NCBI RefSeq assembly: GCF_014529535.1
Contig: NC_050735.1
Location: forward strand, 930,001-994,000
Length of the DNA stretch: 64,000 bases
Source of the DNA: Bradysia coprophila
Lineage: Eukaryota > Arthropoda > Insecta > Diptera > Sciaridae
Direction: 5' to 3'
Below the pieces are notes generated by a model. It had not been told where the DNA came from. It searched no databases and saw nothing but the letters and a program-made list of their open reading frames with translations. This document shows positions 48,186 to 58,505 of the stretch, one piece after another. Within the stretch, counting starts at the first letter, position 1. The number at the start of each line of letters is the position of its first letter. A program made the position numbers and the translations under genes.

Positions 48186-48290
48186 TTTGTCTCTCTCTCT
48201 AGGAGCCCGGGCGAAAAATCCTAGAGACTTGAAACTTGGCATACCGACTTATAAGTAAAAGTTAGGAAGAATTCGCGAAACATTTTACAC
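48186..48290. repeat. Repeat shared with 10385
   Basis: CTAGGAGCCCGGGCG, TCCTAGAGACTTGAAACTTG and GCATACCGACTTA match the head of the ACGCGT-rich array at 10405-10470. A TGACGCACG remnant follows. Confidence 0.55.
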
Positions 48291-48326
48291 TCTCATGCGT
48301 TTTTTGACGCACGATTATTTTTTTTT

Positions 48327-48401
48327 ATGCACAGGTGGAACACAAACCCACAATTTTCACCTTGCCGGGGTGATGCTCTAACCAATTGAGCTGAAGTGCA
48401 T
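48327..48401 (-). mobile_element. tRNA-like head of a SINE (tRNA-Ala-like cloverleaf)
   Basis: Read on the minus strand, the 75 bases fold as a tRNA: D stem GCTC/GAGC, anticodon stem TCACC/GGTGA with loop CCGGCAA, and T stem GTGGG/TCCAC. The anticodon position reads GGC (Ala), but the base before it is C, not the near-universal T, and the acceptor stem is imperfect. The adjoining sequence (48405-48570) is the body of a repeat also seen at 52090-52510, so I read this as a SINE head, not a working tRNA gene. Confidence 0.6.
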
Positions 48402-48570
48402 ATTTTCCATTTCAATTTTTGTAGAGTCACATTTATATATAGTTATTGAATTCGGTGTATATGACTCGTCTGTCTCATAGATACTGAAATGGTCGGGCGT
48501 GCATGAACATTAAACAGGACATTCGATATTTTTAACGTTACGACCACGGATCATCGCAGGATCATATATT
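48402..48570 (-). mobile_element. SINE body, inverted copy
   Basis: On the minus strand it carries AACGTTAAAAATATCGAATG, CATATACACCGAATTCAATA and GTGACTCTACAAAAATTGAA, followed by the tRNA-like head. The same pieces occur at 52090-52510. Confidence 0.6.
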
Positions 48571-48605
48571 TATAATATATTTTTGATGATAACTTCGTAT
48601 CCGCA

Positions 48606-48838
48606 GAAAGGAAAAAGTTGGACCATCGTTTTGTGTCAAGAAGGGTTGGCTTTGAGTAACAATGATAGATGTTTGTGGTGCTGTAGGCTACTACGAGAAA
48701 ACACAGAATTTGTGCCAATTTTCATCAACTAAATTGCGTTTTCTTGTATTAGGTGACATCACAACAAAGATTAATTTTTAATTTTTACTCAAAGGTAACA
48801 CATTTTGACACAAAAAAAATGGTCCAACTTTTTTCAGA
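48606..48838. mobile_element. Inverted-repeat element
   Basis: AAAGTTGGACCATCGTTTTG on the left is matched by the complement of ATGGTCCAACTTTTTTCAG on the right, about 33 bp each. Non-coding. The stretch 48840-49490 has no supportable gene. Confidence 0.6.
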
Positions 48839-49493
48839 AAGGACACTGATACAAACTTATTATCGAAAATATATTATTTTCGTGCAAAAAATTTCGGATT
48901 ACAACATAGCATTGTGTTGATTTCTCTTAAGACTATTGGTATACTGTGAAAATAGTCCACCTTAAGATTATTTGCAAACTGTTTTTTTTACACTATGACC
49001 TGCCTAGGTTGACCACCCCCTGTATGTTGACCGTTTTTCTCAGTCCCCATGAAATTTTTTTTTTTGCAAAGTGGACAAATAAAAAGCTAAACTTGCAACT
49101 TGCAACTAATTTGACCAATGTAGACCCTTGAGGTCTTCAACTTAGGCAGGTTTTACTTTACAAATTTAGTCCTCACTAAAGAAGACAAGAAATTAATATT
49201 TTTTTTATTGCAACCAGATAGCACCGCGCAGCATATACAATATACACTTCCGTATTATAAAATCTTTGGAGAACGAGAACCAAAGAATGCAAAATATAGA
49301 CGCAAGATAAATAAAATAGGGAATTTAAAAGCAGTATTTTTCCACTTCAACGCGCTTAAACATGTTTTGCGAGTCTGATAATAATAGCGGTTAAAACTGG
49401 TTAAATCTACCATTGCGAACTTAAAAACCGTGAATATAAATCGTCTTCAATTCAGTCGCTCTCTAACAGTAACAACTAACATTTCAGACCACA

Positions 49494-50962
49494 ATGAGAA
49501 GCAAAGTAGTGAATATCATTTTTATTTTTGCCGTCGCTGTAGGAATCGCTGACGCGGTAAGTACTCGTATGGCAATGGGACATTGAACTTTTGACATTTT
49601 TTGTATTTAGATTAAGAATGTTATTGTAAACAAAAAATTGTTCTACACTATTGCCGAAATTTCAAGTTTTTTACTTTTAATTTATATTTCAATTACGACT
49701 ACGACCCAAATTCAACCCAAAAGCATACCTTTTTCGTGAGAGAATTAAGAAAAAATGACATGAGAAGAAAAGAGAGGCATATAGAGACGTATAGTCTTTT
49801 TTATGTTTGACTGATCTTTGAAAATCAGAAAACAATTAATTAAAAATATAAATGTTTATAATTTTACGATAGTGTAGAATAATTTTTTGCTTAGAATAAT
49901 GTTGTCTATCGAAATTATTGAAACTTCAGTCCCCCATTCCCATAACTTTACCATGATCCAAAAATAATGAATTCAATTTACATACTTTCACTGTGTTATA
50001 GTACTTACGTTTGGACAATGAGTCAGAACTTAGAGAAGCTCAGGCGGCACTGTTCAATACTAATTCAGAATCAGGATGGTAAGTTCCGTGTTGTCAGAGT
50101 TTGAACCAAAGTTTTAATTTGAATCGATTTTTCTTTCTTGAATCCACAAGGCTTTTGCTTAATTACGTTAGCGATAGCACGGTGCATTTTGCAGCAGGAG
50201 GAGAGGGCGGACCAGATGATGTGGTTCCCCATTTAGAAGGTAAGACTTATTCTTGTAGCAGTCTCGGTAAAACACAGCATTGGCAACTATAAGAAAAGTA
50301 ATAGTATACTATGTGATTACGTCCTTGCTTGTAAGTTTGTTGTTTTGGAAAGCGTGAGATTTGCGGAACAAGACGAGGGCGAATGGGGCAATCACGCATA
50401 CCTAAGCAATAAGTTACAAGCAATTGCTTAATAACGGTAAGTGCATTTTCGCTGTCACAAACACTTTACTAAGTGCACTTTACCCTGCATAAGCATGTGA
50501 AACATAGAAAAGACCATTCAGGTTTGAAAAGAAGATAAACGTATTTCTGTTGAAATTTCATCGTTAATCTTGTAGCGTAATCAAACCAATGATCCAATTT
50601 TTGTTTGGTAAAATTAGCTGACCAGATCCAGTACGTATTGATTCGTGTAGGAGGAATACAAGAAGAAGGCACATCAAAAACAACCTACCGTGATGTGTTC
50701 ATCGCTTGGATTGGTAATCCATTAAAATACCAATTTTGACAACATGTTGTTAATGCGACTCTTTCTTTTGGGCTTATTTAAACAAACAGGACCTAGCGTC
50801 GGCATTATCGAAAAGGGCAAGAAGACGGCATTCCTTGGAGACGCTCAAAATATGCTACAACCCTTCCATGCTAGCATTACAGCGCTGAACAGTGATAAAA
50901 TTAACAAGGAAAACATTATCGATCGGTCGAATCCACTTTCTGGTAGTCAAGTAATTGAGTAA
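49494..50962 (+). CDS. Secreted coactosin/ADF-H-like protein
   Basis: Five exons, 49494-49556, 50002-50078, 50151-50239, 50618-50713 and 50790-50962, join in frame to 165 aa. Exon 1 is exactly a 21-residue signal peptide (MRSKVVNIIFIFAVAVGIAD, then Ala). The rest looks like an ADF-homology domain of the coactosin type: WLLLNYVSDSTVHFAAGG, IQYVLIRVG, then YRDVFIAWIGPSVGIIEKGK and PFHASITALN. Coactosins bind F-actin in the cytosol, so a signal peptide is unexpected. The fold call rests on motif resemblance only and is moderate. The gene sits inside the OR array on the same strand, between copy 3 and a relic copy, with no sign of shared regulation. Exon boundaries are supported by frame and by restored domain continuity. 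Confidence 0.75.
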
Positions 50963-51169
50963 AACAACAGCAATTTTTGAACTATCCGTAATAAACTTAC
51001 CATTGCAATGAATACGTGCGTTTGACTCACTCTTTCTCTCTCTCTTTTACCGGAGTGAATTATTTTACCAGCAAACAGAGAGTAAAGAATGTATAGCACT
51101 GAATAGTATTTGGTGCCTCTACAGGCCAATGGAGACTTTTAATACACAAATACACAACATTAAAGAATT

Positions 51170-51560
51170 TATTCGTCATACATCTACTTATTCTAAACAC
51201 CTGCGCACTGACCGTTTCTTTTACGTGGCTCAAATCAGCACTGAAGACTAAACCAGTTTACGTACGTATTGACAAAGTCAATACATTTAACTAAAAGGCT
51301 TGTCATCCGAGTATATATCATAGTCATCGCCACAATCGTTATTTTAAGGTTCTTAAAGAACCAAGTGTGTGTACCTAAAGCACTAGTAGAAATTTAGCAA
51401 ACGGTTAAAACGGTGCAGTTACCAATTTGGAATATGACAATGTGACCAGAGAATCGGAGGGGGAGAGGGTGTCAAAAATTCCGTAAAATTCCGTCCAATT
51501 TCAGAAATTGGTTTTGAAAACAAAAAAAAACAGAATTGAAAAGCTAATTTACATTCCTTT
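51170..51560 (+). pseudogene. Odorant receptor relic (upstream block, start of exon 1, and 3' flank only)
   Basis: 51170-51312 matches the upstream block of OR2 (GTCATACATCTA, ACGTGGCTCAAATCAGCACT, AAAAGGCTTGTCATCC). 51415-51450 matches the start of exon 1 (GTTACCAATTTGGAATATGA). 51500-51557 then matches sequence downstream of OR2 (42266-42316: TTCAGAAATT(A/G)GTTTTGAAAA, CAGAATTG). Everything between is gone, so a large internal deletion removed nearly the whole gene. Confidence 0.75.
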
Positions 51561-52085
51561 GGCTAAATAACCGAAAACCAATAAGAATTAAAAATGTCGG
51601 CCATATCGATTTTAGCAACAATGCCAATCAGATTAGAATGTAAATTGGTAACTGTGGACTGTACTTCCACACATTTGTCAACGATTTTTCAGCCAGTGGA
51701 CCGTATGCTATCTTTCTCAGTGCCGCTTTTAGCTTTTGGGCGCCATTGGAAAAATAGGCGCCAATTTAGTAAAGCTAAATTTTTTAAGGACCTGGGCCGC
51801 AATTTTTTCGCTCCATTTCGGGCGCCACCGGCATTTGCCCATTTGGCCCATATGGAAAAGGCGGCACTGCTCATATGGTCAAGTAAGTGAGTTTGCTAGC
51901 ATGATTGCACGACTTTGCGCGAGAGTATATTATATTATATCCTCGTATGACATTGCCCTGGCGTAGGGGCTTTCTATCAGTCTACAGAAATAATACATAA
52001 ATTGCACTTTAGCTCCGACGTGAGTCGGAACATAAAGTGATGCCACTGTAAACGAAAAAGATTGACAAATGTGACTCTAGCTAGT
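51561..52085. other. Interval with overlapping short frames, no gene called
   Basis: A GC-richer patch (51700-51870) has short open frames on both strands and partial internal symmetry (TGGGCGCCATTGG, CGGGCGCCACCGG, GGCCCATATGG). No recognisable protein motif. Confidence 0.35.
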
Positions 52086-52089
52086 CTAG

Positions 52090-52510
52090 ATACATAGACT
52101 ACATAGAGGTGTGTGACTCTACAAAAATTGAAATGGAAAGTGTGCACGGTACCTCAATAGGTTAGATTCAGAGAGATCATAACCCCGATAAGGTGAAGAT
52201 TGTGGGTTCGTGTCCCACCTGCGCATCAGTGTTTCATTTCAAATTATATGTCCACAAACACACTACATACCATAATACTGACTCATATGATCCTTGATGG
52301 TCCGTTGCCAAAGCGTAACGTCAAAAATATCAAATGTCCTGTTTCATTTCATACACGCCTGACCTTTTCATTATCTATGACACAGACTCGTCATATACAC
52401 CGAATTCAACCCATAGAGTTACACTATAACTCTATGATTCAACCACTATACGTTAGGGGAATCCCTTTCATTTTTCTTACATTCGATATACGAATATATT
52501 GCGTATAAAT
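52090..52510 (+). mobile_element. SINE copy with degraded tRNA-like head
   Basis: GTGACTCTACAAAAATTGAA leads to a tRNA-like segment (52143-52227; CTCAATAGGTTAGA, then GTGGGTTCGTGTCCCAC as T arm). The body follows (AGCGTAACGTCAAAAATATC, CATATACACCGAATTCAACC). The T arm is better kept than in the 48327 copy; the D and anticodon arms are worse. Confidence 0.65.
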
Positions 52511-52717
52511 AGCATAACTTTGACATCCGTCACCTGAAAATAATTAAATTTTACCTCGACGGACTTTGGTCAAACAAACTGCCAGTGTGTAGCGAACGAT
52601 CTCAGAAAACCGACAACATAGTTAGTTTTTCAATCGGAATGAAAGGAATTCACCTATTGACAAATGTGGCTCTCTCACATCTGGCGAGAGAATGTGACGT
52701 TTGCGGTCCGCTGAAAT

Positions 52718-52897
52718 GTTATGCTGAAAACAAACGAGACATTGAAAACGTGTTTTGGTCCTAGTTTTCATTGACAGATGCAGCAATCGCAATTTTCGAT
52801 AGAGAAATTTCTAACTTTATTTGACAGTTGCGACAATTTCGTCATGAAAACAAGGACCAAAACGCGTTTTGAATGCATCGTTTGTTTTCAGCATTAC
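52718..52897. mobile_element. MITE, copy 2 of the AAAACGTGTTTTGGTCCT family
   Basis: Same ends and same interior as 8818-8997, with only scattered differences (a 3-base gap at AACAAGGACC). It is about 180 bp. Confidence 0.85.
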
Positions 52898-53151
52898 GGT
52901 TACATACTTGCGGGAAAATTTGCTTACTCACGAGGGGAAAGTTTGTATCCAGAGCAAAAGGCGAGACGGGAAAGAATTGCAATGTGATGTTTGCAAAGCT
53001 AGTACATTTGTTTCTTCAAAATAGTTTCTTCGCGTGATGTACACAAAAGAAGATGACTCAAGAAACTCTGAAGTGTTACATTTTGTTTGGTAAATTAATA
53101 TTTTTGACATGAAATTACGATTTATGAAGACGAGATAATGCTTATTTTCCT

Positions 53152-53315
53152 CTTACCAAAAAAGTACTCCGTGCGTGAGAGACAAAATTGAATTTTTTCA
53201 ATTTTTTTTTTATTTGACAGATTGCTCTCTCACGGCACTCAACAAAAAGTACTCCGTGAGAGCCGTGAGAGAGCGAGCTGTCAAATATACAAATGAAAAA
53301 TTGAAAAAGGTGCTT
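53152..53315. mobile_element. MITE pair with AAAAAGTACTCCGTG ends, one truncated
   Basis: 53152-53243 is an inverted relative of 9633-9746. A second left end starts at about 53239 (CAACAAAAAGTACTCCGTGA) and breaks off after AAAATTGAAAAAG. Confidence 0.75.
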
Positions 53316-53943
53316 TCAGTCTAAAAAAAATTCACCCGTTTAGAAGAGTTTACAACAAATGTTCATCCGTTTACATAAACTCCGCCTACATTCTATTGTT
53401 TGAACACATCTTTCAAGTACACGGATGAACTAAACGGACGACTCTGAATTGGGCTTAATTCTTCAGTTTGTTCTGTTGAGAGGGCCCTTGACGAAAACAC
53501 AACAACAAGTACATGACAAACGATCAACAAAGATCAAGCGATGAGGCAAGTGAGTGGAGATTGAATAAGGGAGGGACGGATCGATTTTTTTCGCGATTTT
53601 TTGTCACATATCAGTAGAAACACGAAAAATAAGAAACTGGTACGTCGGGCATTCTCAAAATATTGTCTCATTTAAAAGATTTTACAAAAAGAAAATCGAT
53701 GAAAATAGCACTTCCCACTAAATTTCACACCCAAATCACATCCACTCTGAACTTAGTCAAATATGGCTTAACGAAGAAAATCGTCGTCAAAGTCGTTAAT
53801 CTTAACATGAGTATTGTTTTTGAAACGTAAAATCCACCAACACAAAAATTTAGTTACGACTGTGAAAATTGTAATAATTTCGGTGATTTCGATGTGATTT
53901 AATTCAGATTTTGTGCGGAAATGTGCTACTTGTGTTTTTTTAA

Positions 53944-55392
53944 CACTGTGGCTATTCGCACGCGCGTGCGAATAGCCATTACACTTTGGTTTTGACTATT
54001 CGCACGCGCGTGCGAATAGCCATTCCACACTGTACCAGACTATTTCACATTGAACCTGACTATTCGCACGCGCGTGCGAATAGCCATTTTACATTGGGTT
54101 TGTTTATTCGCACGCATCCACATTTAATCTCAAATCAAAACGATTCCATTTTGTCGTTATAGCGTTATTTATTGGCTGAAAACTTCAATTTAATATGTCT
54201 TTAGTGTAAATTCATTCAAAATACATATAAAAATATTTTGAGATCAGAATTATAACTCGAAATATCCAAAACTTACGTTACATTAAAGATGGATTTTTTT
54301 TTATTAATTCAATATAAGTAAAGTAAAAATATCGAAAGGGGTCACAATAAAAATGCCTAGGGAATTTTTCCTTTTAACGACTTAATGTAACGACAAAGCG
54401 TTTCGTTCGATCTTTGGGAATTTTTCCATCGAGAAAATGTAAACGCGTTTGTTGATACTAACTAATTTAGCCTCCTACGAAATTTAACACAAGTTGGTAT
54501 GTATACATTATTTTTCATATTGGCACATTCATTGTTCGTGTTCCACTTTGGAACAAACCATTTTTTGGTAGAATAAACCGAAAAACGTTTTGGAACATTT
54601 TAATGCTGACAATATCGAAATGACTTAAAGTTCAATATTGAAAAAAAAAATCATTAAAATCGGACAAAGTTCTATATAGTCCATTTTGCATTGGCTTGGC
54701 ATGATCAACATGATTATCTGGACGATTGTTTTGGGTGGTGACTGAAGAATCTTTTTAATGCTCAAGTTTACTTTTAATCGCACACTTTTTATCACTCCTT
54801 TTGAGCCATTAATGGTAAATAATAATTCTGTTCTGAACAAATTTTGAACACATGACACTAAAACCAATTGCTCACGAAGCAACAACTCTAACCATCACGT
54901 AATTTTTCGTACATATGGTTAAATGTATGGCGAATGTAGTTCTGTGTTTTCAAACAACCTTGTATCTAACACGTTGCGAAACCTCTTTTCGCAACTTGTT
55001 GCATGAATTACTGTTTCGACACTTGTCTGTGTATAAATGAAGACATTCTTACATTTCCGTTTGTTGATCTATCAGTTTTACGAGTACTGGCTATTCGCAG
55101 GCGAAATCGAGCGCCCATGAAAAATACGAATATGATTTTCGCGCGAAAATCATATTCGTATTTTTCATGGGCGCTCGATTTCGCGTGCGAATAGCCAGTA
55201 CTCGTAGACTTAGCTATTCGCACGCGTGTGCGAATAGTTAAATCCAATGTGAAATGGCTATTCGCACGCGCGTTCGAATAGTCTTCTACAGTGTGGAATG
55301 GCTATTCGCACGCACGTGCGAATAGTCAATTACAATAAGGAATGGCTATTCGCACGCGGGTGCGAATAGCATCAGCCTTTTTTTAACAGTGC
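53944..55392. mobile_element. 1.45-kb element with clustered 28-bp palindromes at both ends
   Basis: A 28-bp near-perfect palindrome, GGCTATTCGCACGCG joined to CGTGCGAATAGCC, recurs at about 45-60 bp spacing. There are three copies plus a half copy at the left end (53950-54115) and about five at the right end (55183-55372). The flanks at both sides show TTTTTTTAACA (53933-53943 and 55379-55389), a possible target duplication, which would place the exact limits a few bases inside. The interior (54120-55080) is AT-rich without a transposase frame. Family not recognised. Confidence 0.7.
55081..55204. repeat. 124-bp palindrome with no loop
   Basis: Two 62-base arms meet at 55142/55143 (GCGC centre) and I see one mismatched position (near 55100). 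The arms carry CGAGTACTGGCTATTCGCA and AAATACGAATATGATTTTCG. It lies at the inner edge of the right palindrome cluster of the 53944-55392 element. Confidence 0.9.
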
Positions 55393-55399
55393 AATCAAC

Positions 55400-56190
55400 G
55401 GTTGACTTAAAATATTCGTCAAAACCACCCAAATTACGAAAAATTTACATTGACCAATCATGTAAATAAACTACAATATTGTCGTTTGGTGTGATGTGAA
55501 GTTCAAAAGAGATGACCCAGTAGAAATAAAATGTCGGCGGTAATCTTAAAAATTACGTTTTAGCGGAAACGCGCAGTCACTTTACGATAACACCTTTAGT
55601 TAGGGGTAGGTCACATCCCTCATTGATCCAGCAGCGCAGACAGCAGCTTTGTTGATCTAACAATCTAACGCAGTAATACCGGAATATGTCACTTGGCATC
55701 GAACGATCTTACAGCTGGGAGAAGCAGTTGAACATCCTCACAATACTGTTTATAGGCTCATACCTACCATAATCCGTTCTGTGGTAATCAAGAATAAGGA
55801 ATGTTTGAATGATTGATTCTCAATTTCCAAGCTAATGAAGGTGTTCGTAGATGGCCACTTATCATCAGGTCAAAAACGAATATAACGTTCAAGTTAATTC
55901 TTCTACGCCACATTGGTTCAATGTTGATGGAAGCGCATCGATTGAGATAACTTGGTAGACGATGATTACTGTCCCTTCTATATTTATCGATGGATTACAC
56001 ATTCTACTTCGTGTGCCACATGGCACAAAGCTGTACTTGACATATGGGTACACGAAAAAGTCAATATTGTTTAATTATTAAAGGGCATGTCATTCAATCA
56101 CTACTCACAATAGTGCTGTTAGAGAGGCAGGCAATCGTGTTTCTGTGCACCAGTATAAATTTAGCAAAGGGTCGTAACGGTCTATAATAT
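55400..56190 (+). promoter_or_regulatory. OR4 upstream region with partial conserved block
   Basis: Near 56061-56096 the sequence GTCAATATTGTTTAATTATT followed by AAAGGGCATGTCATTCAATC matches the distal part of the OR upstream block. The E-box-containing half is not recognisable. CACCAGTATAAATTTAGCAA (56149) recalls the proximal part of OR1. The rest of the interval shows no gene. Confidence 0.4.
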
Positions 56191-56197
56191 AGAGAAA

Positions 56198-57572
56198 ATG
56201 TTTTCGATTCAAACGGACAAAACGTTCCAGCAAATTCTAAATATGTTTTACCAGATTGGAATATGGCAAAGGGATGAAGAATCAAACGCTCGTAATATCG
56301 GGAAGAAATTGTTTTACACTTTTTTCGTTGCTTTGTTCCCAATTTTTCTTGCAACTAATGCTTTCCTATGTGCCGATCAAAGTGAATCTATTTTTTCAGC
56401 ACAAATTGCAATAATGGCGTCGGTTATATACGTGAAACTGTTGTACCTCATATTCAAGAAACAAGAAATCCTAGAATTTTTATATGATCAGACCGATCAG
56501 ACTGTTGCTCACTCAATTGAAAATCGTGAAGAATACGAGCTACGAACTACGAATAAAACTATCGAAAAATTTATGGGATTCGTGCGTATATATTTATTGG
56601 CGCTATTTATAACTGGTGCTTTGCTCATTATTGTAAAACTGCCAATATTCTCCGCCGATAAAGGTCTACCTTTTTTCATCAGTTTTTCGTGGAACGATTC
56701 AGAAATTGTTTATTGGTTGGCGTATTTGTACATGTCATTGTCAGCTGTCTTGTACCCCATAGCTAACCTTATTACACCCTTAATTTGGTACATAATGCTG
56801 AATTATTCCACCGAGTATGAATTGCTGGGAAATAAATTGAGAAAATTGGGAGTGCGAAAACAAACCATTAAGAAAGTGGTCAAGACCAAGAAAAACGTCG
56901 CGTTACCACAACGCAGTATGTTCCATGAAGATATAACTGTTTCAATAAAATCACATCGCAGCTTGACCGAGTATGACTCAACGTAAGTGTGACTGACAAA
57001 AAAAATTATTTATTTTTTTATCTAAACCCAGAAAAATCGAGCGATTCAGATCGTTTTTCGCAACAATATTTTTGGCCCAAATCATAACCAGTGGCATTGC
57101 TATTTGTGCTTCGGTTTACAGCTTAGCTTTTGTGAGTTCTACGGAAACCCCGAAAGTCATGTCCTTACACGATGTTCCTGTCATATGTCAATTTTAGGCT
57201 TCGATCCAAAATATCTTTCAAACTGAAATGCATGTTGCAACTTTGGTCTATTGAATTTTTGACGTTTTTTTGGTGATGTACCTGGCAAACGACATTACCG
57301 TTGCGAGTGATCGACTATCTTTCTGCTTATATGAATCAAATTGGATTGAACAGACAGAATCATGCAAAAAATATTTTCTTATCATGTCAGAAGTGTTGAA
57401 GCAACCGCAACAACTGACCGTCGTCATGATATATCCAATGAACTTAGAAACTTTTATGCGGGTGAATGACAGGTTTTGTATGTGACATTTTCTTCAATTG
57501 TGCATTCTTTCATCGCACAAACAGATTATTAATGGAGCCTACAGCATGTTCAACATTTTGAAACAGTTTTAG
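56198..57572 (+). pseudogene. Odorant receptor, array copy 4, one in-frame stop
   Basis: Exons 56198-56970, 57032-57131, 57198-57461 and 57525-57572 keep all splice sites and frame over 394 codons, with the usual marks (MFSIQTDKTFQQILNMFYQI, FLAQIITSGIAICASVYSLA, IINGAYSMFNILKQF). The only defect I see is a TGA at 57252-57254 in exon 3, where the other copies have GGA (Gly) in LLYGIFDIF / LCYGIFDIF. It would remove TM7 and the C-terminus. A young pseudogene, a segregating null allele, a sequencing error or stop read-through are all possible. Confidence 0.85.
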
Positions 57573-57839
57573 TGAACAGACAATGAAACGAGAACGACCG
57601 GCCTAGGGCAGAAGCAAAAATTGTTACCTTTTCTGATAGTTCGAATTCTACAAATGCAGTCATCAGTCACATCTTTTAAGAGTTTATTGAATGGATACCA
57701 TTACCACGCTACACTTATTTTAATAAATTCTAAAATCCATTTAACTGTCAATAAAGAGACAATCACTTCACATAAAAATATTGTTTTATTAATGTGTGAA
57801 AAATAGCTGTTGGTACTCATGGTCCATTTTGTTGAATCA

Positions 57840-58502
57840 GAACGGGATTACAACAAAAACGACAAACAAAAGAAAATCAGGAAAGAAGTACTGATGAAGC
57901 TGAAAACCTATACAATTCGTCGAAATTTGTCGAAAATTGAATTGTTCTGGCACATCGAAACTTGAATGAGTAAATGACGTGTCATAGAAAAAATTGATTT
58001 TCAATTAAATTTAAAAATTCTTTCGACAGAACAATCGAGCGATTCAGGATCCTGTTTCTCAACATTATTTCTGGCCCAAATCACAACCAGCGGCATAATA
58101 ATTTGTGTTTCTGTATACAATTTCATCTTTGTGAGCATATTGATACAGACAGTTTAAAAAAACTGTTCTTGCCGAAGTCTCATCTCAATTTATTCAACGA
58201 ACCAAATTTTGTAAAAGCAGAATTCTATGTTGTTGAACTGCTCTACTGATGCTATTATGGTTATATACCTCGCAAACAACATTACAATCGCGATTGACCG
58301 ACTATCTTACTGCTTATTTGAGTCAAATTGGATAGAACAAACTGAATCATGTAAGAAATATGTTCTTATCATGGGCGAAGTGTTGAAGCACCACAACAGG
58401 TGGTCTTGATATATCCAATGAACTCGGAAACTTTTATGACGGTGAGTGAATGACTTTTTAAGTTCATTTTTGGTTGGAAATAAACCTCTTCATTTCCAAC
58501 AG
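57840..58502 (+). pseudogene. Odorant receptor, array copy 5, decayed
   Basis: The end of exon 1 survives in damaged form (57840-57970). Exon 2 (about 58036-58133) still reads GSCFSTLFLAQITTSGIIIC-like sequence. Exon 3 (about 58192-58440) keeps YLANNITIAIDRLSYCLFES but has lost a TATGGA-region segment and shifts frame near 58391. The 3' splice site before exon 4 is present (58502), but exon 4 is replaced by the Harbinger transposon. The first two thirds of exon 1 are gone. Confidence 0.85.
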
Positions 58503-58505
58503 AAT

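Noticed and set aside
48327-48401. A functional tRNA-Ala gene.
   Set aside because: C before the anticodon, a weak acceptor stem, and a repeat body attached on the same side as in another copy point to a SINE head.
50340-50440. A possible extra exon of the coactosin-like gene (reads FAEQDEGEWGNHAYLSNKLQ and then stops).
   Set aside because: It does not join in phase to exon 3, while the exon at 50618 joins in phase and restores the domain. It could be an alternative end but is unsupported.
51594-51966. Overlapping frames of 60-98 codons on both strands in a GC-richer patch.
   Set aside because: All frames are open because the patch is GC-rich and short; nothing resembles a known protein.
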